Source of the DNA: Paracoccaceae bacterium Fryx2
Lineage (GTDB): Bacteria > Pseudomonadota > Alphaproteobacteria > Rhodobacterales > Rhodobacteraceae
Assembly (NCBI GenBank): GCA_032334235.1
Contig: JAVSGI010000005.1
Coordinates: 3,005,501 to 3,069,500 of the forward strand
Length of the DNA stretch: 64,000 nucleotides
Direction of reading: 5' to 3'
A program made the position numbers and the translations under genes. Shown here in pieces: positions 53,807 to 60,594 of this stretch (position 1 is the stretch's first letter; each line of letters begins with the position of its first letter). The notes beneath the pieces are model-generated. The model saw nothing but the letters and a program-made list of their open reading frames with translations. It made no database searches and was not told the DNA's origin.

Positions 53807-54493
53807 ATGGAAGACCCCGTCGTTCCCTTCGATCTGGTGCGGATGCTGCTGGGCGATGCCCCGCCGCTGTTTCTGGCGGAAATTCTGGTCCGTGTGCTGG
53901 TGATCTATGGCTACACGCTGCTGCTGCTGCGCTGGATCGGGGGCCGCAGCATTGCGCAATTGTCGATGGTCGAGTTTCTGCTGGTGATCGCGCTGGGCTC
54001 GGCGGTGGGCGACAGCGTGCTTTACCCCGATGTGCCGCTGCTGCATGCGCTGGCGGTGATCACCGCGGTCGTGGTGATCGACAAGCTCATCGACCTGGCG
54101 ATCCGGCGCTTTCGACCCGTGAAGCGGATCGTCGATGGCTCGCCCGTGGCGGTTATGCAGGATGGCTGCATCCTGACGCAGGGGATGCTGGATCGCAAGA
54201 TCGGCACCATGGAACTGATGGAGCTGCTGCGGATGGAGGGCGTCGAGAATCTGGGGCAGGTGCGCGCGGCCTATGTCGAGGCCAGCGGCGGGCTTTCGGT
54301 GTTCCTCCGCGAGCCGCCGTGCCCCGGCCTTGCCATCGTGCCGCCGCTGGAGATCGAGCCGCCCGCGCCGCCCGAGGCGGGCGAGCCCGCCGGTTGCCTG
54401 AACTGCGGAAAGCCCGCCGGGCAGATCGGGGTGCCCTGCGCCGCCTGTGGCGAGACCAGGCAGGCGCGCCTTTCGCTTGCGCCGGCCGCGTAA
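53807..54493 (+). CDS. DUF421 family (YetF-like) membrane protein
   Basis: 228 residues with three N-terminal membrane helices (VLVIYGYTLLLLRWIGGRSIAQLSMVEFLLVIALGSAVGD is the family core) and a cytoplasmic domain with GSPVAVMQDGCIL and MEGVENLGQVRAAYVEASGGLSVF. An unusual C-terminal extension has two Cys pairs (CLNCGKP and CAACGE) that could bind zinc. DUF421 function is uncertain. The ATG has AAGGA upstream. Confidence 0.87.
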   Translation: MEDPVVPFDLVRMLLGDAPPLFLAEILVRVLVIYGYTLLLLRWIGGRSIAQLSMVEFLLVIALGSAVGDSVLYPDVPLLHALAVITAVVVIDKLIDLAIRRFRPVKRIVDGSPVAVMQDGCILTQGMLDRKIGTMELMELLRMEGVENLGQVRAAYVEASGGLSVFLREPPCPGLAIVPPLEIEPPAPPEAGEPAGCLNCGKPAGQIGVPCAACGETRQARLSLAPAA

Positions 54494-54533
54494 TCTTGGC
54501 AACCAGAGGCCACCCCGCGAACGGAGCCGCAAG

Positions 54534-54896
54534 ATGACCGACGACCAGCCGGAAAAACTGACCGCCGAGAAGCCCGAGAAGATCCGGCGACCGCAGCAGG
54601 TTTACACGCTGGTGGTCGAGGTCGGGCGCAAGGCCGGTGACGGGCTGCCCGACAAGGCCACCGGGGCGGCGCTGATGATCTATGCCAGCGGGGTGGACGA
54701 GGCCGAGGCGGTGCGCGAGACCGTGGCGATCCTCAAGACCGCCGACATGGCGCCGCTGGATGTCTCGGGTTACGGCACGCTGGAAGAACGGCTGGCGGCG
54801 GGCGACGAGATCGACGCCGAGGAGCGCGGGCTGATGGAACGGGCGCTGGCGGAAAACTCGGTCGTGGTGGCGCAGATGACGCCGTTCTACGATTAG
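54534..54896 (+). CDS. Conserved hypothetical protein, 120 residues
   Basis: Charged N-terminus (TDDQPEKLTAEKPEKIRR), then QQVYTLVVEVGRKAGDGLPDKATGAALMIYASGVDEAEAVRETVAILKTADMAPLDVSGYG, and an acidic C-terminal helix. No membrane segment. Resembles small cytosolic proteins of Rhodobacterales without known function. It follows the DUF421 gene by 40 bp. The stop codon is the first base of the 61-bp repeat array. Confidence 0.75.
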   Translation: MTDDQPEKLTAEKPEKIRRPQQVYTLVVEVGRKAGDGLPDKATGAALMIYASGVDEAEAVRETVAILKTADMAPLDVSGYGTLEERLAAGDEIDAEERGLMERALAENSVVVAQMTPFYD

Positions 54897-55139
54897 AGCC
54901 GCTGCCGGGCCGGGGTGAGGCGAAACGCCGTTTCGCGGTCGGGCGGCGCAGACCGTGAGCCGCTGCCGGGCCGGGGTGAGGCGAAACGCCGTTTCGCGGT
55001 CAGGCGGCGCAGACCGTGAGCCGCTGCCGGGCCGGGGTGAGGCGAAACGCCGTTTCGCGGTCAGGCGGCGCAGACCGTGAGCCGCCGCCGGGCCGGGGTG
55101 AGGCGAAACGCCGTTTCGCGGTCAGGCGGCGCGGTGAAG
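54896..55139. repeat. Four tandem 61-bp repeats
   Basis: Copies start at 54896, 54957, 55018 and 55079; the first three are complete and nearly identical (a few substitutions), the last diverges at its end. Each holds a hairpin GCGAAAC-GCC-GTTTCGC. The array ends inside the 3' end of the Hint gene, whose stop codon and last codons lie in the final copy, so the array probably grew by duplication of that gene end. Confidence 0.95.
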
Positions 55140-56132
55140 GGCGCCGCGGCCGAGCAGGGCGAGCAGCGGCAGGGTTTCATAGACGTGCAACTGGCGGCGG
55201 GGCAGGGCCTCGGCATTGGCCTCGGGTGTGTGCCGGGCCGAGGCCAGCGCGCAGCCGTCGCTGAGGATCAGCCCCGGCTCCGGCAGTTCCAGCGAGATGC
55301 AGGCGGTGCAGGCGCGACGGTTGTCGAACAGGGCAGAGCGGCCATCGGCCATGTGCCGCGCCTCGGCCAGCACCTCGTCCTCGCCGAACAGGTATTCGAC
55401 CTGATAGCCTGCCAGCGCGATCAACTGGTCGCCCGACACCAGCAGGTCGGCGGTGCGGGCGAAATAGGGCGCGCGCAGCAGCACCGGCGCAAAGCTGCCC
55501 CGGCTGGGCAGGTCCATCCGGCGCACCGAGCGCAGCGGCTGCGGACCGCTGTCGGCCGTAAGCACGACATCGCCCGCCCGCAGGCTGCCCGCTGGCGCAT
55601 GGCCGCCGGGCACAGCCACGGGGGTGCGCAGGCCGATCCACGGCGCGCGGTTCGGCGGCGTGTCGCCCAGGGTCGCGCCGAACCACAGCAGGGCGGGGTG
55701 GCGCGTGGCCGGCCCGCCGCCCGCGCAGAGCGCCAGCAGGTCGGCCATCGGCAGCGGCAGTGGGTTGCGGCCCTGCGACCGGGCCGACCAGCCGGTGGCG
55801 GGCAGTTCGGCGTGCATTGTCCAGCGGCGGGCGGGCGCGTCCCAGCACAGGGTCAGCCGCGCCGTGCCGCCGTCGCGCGGCAGGGGGGTGGGAAGGGTGT
55901 GGCGGATCACGACCTGCCCCTGGCGGTGCAGGATGCCGAAACCTGCCTGCGGGTCGTGGAACACCGACAGGCCCCGCGCCCAGCCGTCGGTGGCGTGATA
56001 GTCGAGCAGCACGGTCGGCCCCTCCAGCGGCAGCGCCAGTTCCAGCACCAGCGCGCCGCGGTCCAGCAGCGCACCCGCGGGCATCGGGGCCAGCGGCGTG
56101 TCGCGGTCCGAGAGGGCGATCCAGCCCGACAT
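55122..56132 (-). CDS. Hint-domain protein
   Basis: About 336 residues. The N-terminal ~150 form a beta-rich domain (LALPLEGPTVLLDYHATDGW ... ARLTLCWDAPARRWTMHAELP). The C-terminal ~170 are a Hint_2-type domain (AGSLRAGDVVLTADSGPQPLRSVRRMDL, YFARTADLLVSGDQLIAL, then YVYETLPLL-like end HVYETLPLLALLG). Rhodobacterales carry several such proteins, often in secreted calcium-binding contexts. Catalytic Cys of inteins is not evident, so splicing is doubtful. The start at 56132 has a weak ribosome site. Confidence 0.78.
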   Translation of the reverse strand: MSGWIALSDRDTPLAPMPAGALLDRGALVLELALPLEGPTVLLDYHATDGWARGLSVFHDPQAGFGILHRQGQVVIRHTLPTPLPRDGGTARLTLCWDAPARRWTMHAELPATGWSARSQGRNPLPLPMADLLALCAGGGPATRHPALLWFGATLGDTPPNRAPWIGLRTPVAVPGGHAPAGSLRAGDVVLTADSGPQPLRSVRRMDLPSRGSFAPVLLRAPYFARTADLLVSGDQLIALAGYQVEYLFGEDEVLAEARHMADGRSALFDNRRACTACISLELPEPGLILSDGCALASARHTPEANAEALPRRQLHVYETLPLLALLGRGALHRAA

Positions 56133-56590
56133 CAGGCGGATCTGCCGCTTGGGCGGGGGTGGGTGGGGCCGGGTTGCTGGGCCGTGCGGGCGCCGCATCC
56201 GGCCGCGCCGCGGGTGCGGGCCGTCATCGCGACGTTCGCGCCGGTCGTAGCTGTCGGTTCGGCGCCTGCCGCCATCTGGGTCCCCATCCGCCGGAGACAG
56301 GCCAAACGCGAACCGCAAGCCGGCATGTCGGGCCTTTGGCGGAAATACACTGCCCTGAGGTGCGTTGACCCCGCGTTTGTCCTGCCTCAGGACTTGTCGT
56401 TGTGGCGAAGATAGGCCGGGCTGGCGCCGCCTGTCATCTGCAAATCGGCCGCCGGGTGCTTGCCGGGCGGCGCGGTGGCGGGCAGGACACACAGGGATCA
56501 GGCCAGTGCGGGGGGCAGTTGCGGTGGGGCGGTTGCGGGGCGGGGGGCGAGCGGCTATCCCTTGGGGCGATGCCCTGCAAGGATGCCGCC
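56133..56590. other. Gene-free interval between the Hint gene and dapE
   Basis: 458 bp, very G+C-rich. Open frames exist on both strands, including minus-strand extensions of the Hint gene, but their composition is that of random G+C-rich sequence. No clear promoter. Confidence 0.4.
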
Positions 56591-57739
56591 ATGCCAGCCC
56601 CTGTCGACCCCGAAGCCCTGACCGCAGCCCTGATCCGCTGCCCCTCTGTCACCCCGGCCGAGGGCGGTGCGCTGGTGCTGCTGGAGGCGGAGCTTGCGCA
56701 GGCGGGCTTTGCCTGCACCCGGGTGGACCGGGGCGGGATCTCCAACCTGTTCGCGCGCTGGGGGGTAAAGGGGGCGAACCGGTCTTTCGGCTTCAACGGC
56801 CACACCGATGTCGTGCCGGTGGGCGATGCCGCCGCCTGGACGCATGACCCGTTCGGGGCCGAGGTGGTGGATGGCTGGATGTATGGCCGGGGGGCGACCG
56901 ACATGAAGTCGGGCGTGGCGGCCTTCGTCGCCGCTGCGGTGGATTTCGTTGCGGAGGCGCCGCCCGACGGTGCGGTGATCCTGACCATCACCGGCGACGA
57001 GGAGGCCGACGCGGTGGATGGCACGGTGGCGCTGCTCGACTGGATGGCGGCGAATGGCGAGCGGATGACGCATTGCCTGGTGGGCGAGCCGACCTGCCCC
57101 GACGTTATGGGCGAGATGATGAAGATCGGCCGCCGGGGTTCAATGACCGCCCATTTCACCGCGCGGGGGGTGCAGGGGCATTCGGCCTATCCGCATCGGG
57201 CGAAGAACCCGGTGGCGGCGATGGTGCGGCTGATGGACCGGCTGGCGGGGCATGAGCTTGACGCGGGCAGCGCGCATTTCGACGCCTCGACGCTGGCGAT
57301 CACCACCATCGACACCGGCAACCTTGCCACCAACGTGATTTCGGCGCTGTGCCGGGGCACGGTGAACATCCGCTACAACGATCTGCACAGCGGCGCCTCG
57401 CTGACCGACTGGCTGGCGGCCGAGGCGGCGCGGGTGGAGCGGGAAACCGGCGTTGAGATCGAGATGCGCGCCAGCATTTCCGGCGAAAGCTTCCTGACGC
57501 CGCCGGGCGATTTTTCGGCGCTGGTTGCGGGGTCGGTGCAGGCGGAAACCGGGGTGCGGCCCGCGCCCTCGACCTCGGGCGGCACGTCGGACGCGCGTTT
57601 CGTCAAGGATCACTGTCCGGTGGTGGAATTCGGGCTGGTGGGGCGGACGATGCATCAGGTCGACGAACGTGTGTCGGTGGCGCAGATTCACCAGTTGAAG
57701 GCGATCTATGGCCGCATCCTGCGGGACTATTTCGCATGA
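56591..57739 (+). CDS. dapE: Succinyl-diaminopimelate desuccinylase
   Basis: A 382-residue M20 metallohydrolase. Zinc ligands and catalytic residues are visible in [32 protein letters not shown] (Glu pair), GEPT and C-terminal MHQVDERV. The lid/dimerisation domain lies between. It releases LL-diaminopimelate. The ATG at 56591 follows AAGGA. It is coupled to the GNAT gene by ATGA. Confidence 0.96.
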   Translation: MPAPVDPEALTAALIRCPSVTPAEGGALVLLEAELAQAGFACTRVDRGGISNLFARWGVKGANRSFGFNGHTDVVPVGDAAAWTHDPFGAEVVDGWMYGRGATDMKSGVAAFVAAAVDFVAEAPPDGAVILTITGDEEADAVDGTVALLDWMAANGERMTHCLVGEPTCPDVMGEMMKIGRRGSMTAHFTARGVQGHSAYPHRAKNPVAAMVRLMDRLAGHELDAGSAHFDASTLAITTIDTGNLATNVISALCRGTVNIRYNDLHSGASLTDWLAAEAARVERETGVEIEMRASISGESFLTPPGDFSALVAGSVQAETGVRPAPSTSGGTSDARFVKDHCPVVEFGLVGRTMHQVDERVSVAQIHQLKAIYGRILRDYFA

Positions 57740-58156
57740 CGCTGATAGCCGTGACCGATGACATCGCCACCTGCCGCGCCCTGCGCCGCACCGTGTTCAT
57801 CGACGAACAGGGCGTGGCCGAGGCCGACGAGGTTGACGATCTCGACGGCGTGGCGATTCACCTGCTGGCGACCGATCAGGGCCGACCGGTCGGGTCGGCC
57901 CGGCTGCTGGTGCTGGGCGAGGTCGGCAAGATCGGCCGGGTCTGCGTGCTGGCCGAGGCGCGCGGGCGCGGGCTGGGGGCGGCGCTGATCCGCGCGGCGG
58001 TGGCCGAGTTTCGTGCCCGGCCGGGGGTCAGAAAGGCGAAGCTGGGGGCGCAGACCCATGCGCTGGGCTTCTATGAAAAGCTTGGGTTCGTGGCGCAGGG
58101 GCCGGTTTTATGACGACGCGGGCATTCCGCATCGCGACATGGTTCTGGCGCTGTGA
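57736..58156 (+). pseudogene. GNAT acetyltransferase with a 1-base C-terminal frameshift
   Basis: As read, 125 residues: GNAT core VGSARLLVLGEVGKIGRVCVLAEARGRGLGAALIRAAV (acetyl-CoA loop RGRGLG) and FYEKLGFVAQGPV, stopping at 58113. If one T of the run 58106-58109 is removed, the frame continues as YDDAGIPHRDMVLAL to a stop at 58156, which is the usual end of this GNAT subgroup (final strand with PHxxM). So the gene has a +1 slip or a sequencing error. The core fold may still work. It overlaps dapE by ATGA. Confidence 0.82.
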
Positions 58157-58203
58157 ATCCCATATCCTGATGACGCCACGCCCGCCCTGTGCTAGGCCGG
58201 GGC

Positions 58204-60450
58204 ATGGACCAGATACCGACCAAAGCCCAGATCCTGCAATGGATCCACGACAACCCGACGTTGAGCGCCAAGCGTGATATCGCCAAGGCCTTCGGCATCA
58301 AGGGCGATGCCCGCATCGACCTGAAGCGCCTGCTGCGCGAGATGGAAGACGACGGCGCGCTGGAAAAGCGCAACCGCGTGTTCCGCGATGCGGCCAGCCT
58401 GCCGCCGGTGTCGATTGTCGAGGTGCTGGCGCCGGATGCGCAGGGCGACCTGTTCGCCCGCCCGCTGGAATGGCAGGGCGAGGGGGACGCGCCGCGCATC
58501 CTGCTGATCACCAAGGCATCGGACCCGGCGCTGGGGCAGGGCGACCGCATTCTGGCGCGGCTGACCGAGGTGGCGGACGAAAGCCACAGCCACGAGGGGC
58601 GGCTGATCCGCAAGCTGGGGTCGAACCCGCTGAAACTGCTGGGGATATTCCGTGTCGAGGCCGAGGGCGGCCGGATCGTGCCGATCGACAAGGGGCAGGA
58701 CAAGGAATGGCGCGTCGCGCGCGACATGACTGGCGGGGCGCGTGACGGCGAGCTGGTCGAGGCCGAGCAGGTTGGGCCGAAGCGGCTGGGCCTGCCGCAG
58801 GCGCGGGTGGTGGCGCGGCTGGGCGACCCGTCGGGGCCGAAGGCGGTCAGCCTGATCGCCATCCACCAGCACGGCATCCCCGACCAGTTTCCCGACCCGG
58901 TGATCGCCGAGGCCGATGCCGCCCTGCACGCCGATCTGGACGACCGCGAAGACCTGCGCCATCTGCCGCTGGTCACCATCGACCCTGCCGATGCCCGCGA
59001 CCGTGACGACGCGGTGCATGCCCATGCCGACGACGACCCCAAGAACCCCGGCGGCCATATCGTCTGGGTGGCGATTGCCGACGTGGCGCATTACGTCCGC
59101 CCCGGCACCGCGCTTGACCGCGAGGCGCGCAGGCGGGGCAACTCCAGCTACTTCCCCGACCGCGTGGTGCCGATGCTGCCCGACATCCTGTCGGGCGATC
59201 TGTGCTCGCTGCACGAGCATGTCGACCGGCCCTGCCTTGCGGTGCGCATGAAGCTGGACGCGCAGGGCGAAAAGCTGAGCCACCGCTTCACCCGCGGGCT
59301 GATGCGCTCGGTTGCCAGCCTGCACTATGCCGAGGCGCAGGAGGCGATCGACGGGCAGCCCTCGGACCGTGCGGCGCCGCTGCTCGATGCGGTGCTGCGC
59401 CCGCTTTACGCGGCCTATGGGGCCACCAAGCTGGCCCGCGCCGCGCGCCAGCCGCTGGACCTTGACCTGCCGGAACGCAAGATCCGCCTGTCGGAGGATG
59501 GCAAGGTGGTCTCGGTGGCCTTCGCGGAACGCTTCGACGCGCACCGGCTGATCGAGGAGTTCATGATCCTTGCCAACGTGGCGGCGGCGGAAGAGCTGAC
59601 CCGCCTGCGCCGCCCGCTGCTTTTTCGGGTGCACGAGGAACCCTCGCCCGAAAAGCTGGATGCGCTGCGCGAGGTGGCCGAGGCGTCGGGCTTCACGCTG
59701 GCCAAGGGGCAGGTGTTGCAGACAAGGCACCTGAACCGGCTGCTGGCACAGGCGGCGGGCACCGAGTTCGACGAGCTGATGAACATCACCACGCTGCGGT
59801 CGATGACGCAGGCCTATTACCACCCCGAGAACTTCGGCCATTTCGGGCTGAGCCTGCGGTCCTACGCGCATTTCACCTCGCCGATCCGGCGCTATTCCGA
59901 CCTGATCGTGCATCGCGCGCTGATCCTCGGCCCTGGCTGGGGGCAGGACGGGCTGTCGCCGGGCGATATCGAGGTGCTGGGCGAGACGGCAAAACAGATC
60001 TCGGACACCGAACGGCGCAGCATGGCGGCAGAACGCGACACGACCGACCGCTATCTGGCGGCCTACCTCGCCGACCGGGTGGGGGCGGAGTTTTCGGGCC
60101 GCATCTCGGGCGTGCAGCGCTTTGGGCTGTTCGTCAAGCTGGACGAGACCGGGGCAGACGGGCTGATCCCGATCCGGTCGGTCGGGCGCGAGTTCTTCCA
60201 TTTCGACCCGAACAGCCAGACGCTGATGGGGGCCGACACCGGCCTGACCATCGGCATCGGCCAGCGGGTCACGGTGCGGCTGGCGGAGGCGATACCGATG
60301 ACCGGCGGTCTGATGCTGGAGCTGCTGGAAATCGAGGACCGCGCGTTGCCCGGCGGGGTGGCGGCGAAGCGCGGGCGCTACGCGCCGCGCAAGCCCGGCA
60401 AGGCCGCGGCGCGCGACGCCAAACGCACGGTGGTGCGCAAGCGCAAGTGA
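58204..60450 (+). CDS. rnr: Ribonuclease R
   Basis: A 748-residue RNB exoribonuclease: N-terminal winged helix (LSAKRDIAKAFGIKGDARIDLKRLLREMEDDG), cold-shock domains, RNB catalytic domain with DPADARDRDDAV (Asp cluster) and HFTSPIRRYSDLIVHR, S1 domain GRISGVQRFGLFVKLDETGADGLIP and a Lys/Arg-rich C-terminal tail. It degrades structured RNA 3' to 5'. The ATG at 58204 (MDQIPTKAQIL) is preferred to an upstream start five codons earlier. Confidence 0.96.
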   Translation: MDQIPTKAQILQWIHDNPTLSAKRDIAKAFGIKGDARIDLKRLLREMEDDGALEKRNRVFRDAASLPPVSIVEVLAPDAQGDLFARPLEWQGEGDAPRILLITKASDPALGQGDRILARLTEVADESHSHEGRLIRKLGSNPLKLLGIFRVEAEGGRIVPIDKGQDKEWRVARDMTGGARDGELVEAEQVGPKRLGLPQARVVARLGDPSGPKAVSLIAIHQHGIPDQFPDPVIAEADAALHADLDDREDLRHLPLVTIDPADARDRDDAVHAHADDDPKNPGGHIVWVAIADVAHYVRPGTALDREARRRGNSSYFPDRVVPMLPDILSGDLCSLHEHVDRPCLAVRMKLDAQGEKLSHRFTRGLMRSVASLHYAEAQEAIDGQPSDRAAPLLDAVLRPLYAAYGATKLARAARQPLDLDLPERKIRLSEDGKVVSVAFAERFDAHRLIEEFMILANVAAAEELTRLRRPLLFRVHEEPSPEKLDALREVAEASGFTLAKGQVLQTRHLNRLLAQAAGTEFDELMNITTLRSMTQAYYHPENFGHFGLSLRSYAHFTSPIRRYSDLIVHRALILGPGWGQDGLSPGDIEVLGETAKQISDTERRSMAAERDTTDRYLAAYLADRVGAEFSGRISGVQRFGLFVKLDETGADGLIPIRSVGREFFHFDPNSQTLMGADTGLTIGIGQRVTVRLAEAIPMTGGLMLELLEIEDRALPGGVAAKRGRYAPRKPGKAAARDAKRTVVRKRK

Positions 60451-60470
60451 GGCGGCGGCATCGGAGAGCC

Positions 60471-60513
60471 AAAATTCTTGCAAGAATTTTGCAAGAGTTT
60501 TGAAAAACTCTTG
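60471..60513. terminator. Paired bidirectional terminators between rnr and dnaE2
   Basis: Two adjacent perfect palindromes: AAAATTCTTGCAAGAATTTT (60471-60490) and CAAGAGTTTT-GA-AAAACTCTTG (60492-60513). Same design as 32490-32534, again between converging genes. Confidence 0.8.
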
Positions 60514-60554
60514 GCTCCCGGCGCCCCGGGGCCTGTGCTGCGGGTCTGGCGGCG

Positions 60555-60588
60555 GTGCCTCCGGCGGGGGTATTTGGGCCAATGAGAA
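60555..60588 (-). repeat. Dispersed post-stop motif, copy after dnaE2
   Basis: 34 bp, GGTGCCT, SCGGCG-type G+C block, then GGGTATTTGGGCCAATGAGAA. It is 31 of 34 identical to 63555-63588. It lies 7 bp beyond the dnaE2 stop. Confidence 0.8.
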
Positions 60589-60594
60589 GCTGGG

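Noticed and set aside
54896-55139. CRISPR array
   Set aside because: The repeats are 61 bp, directly abutting with no unique spacers, and no cas gene is near.
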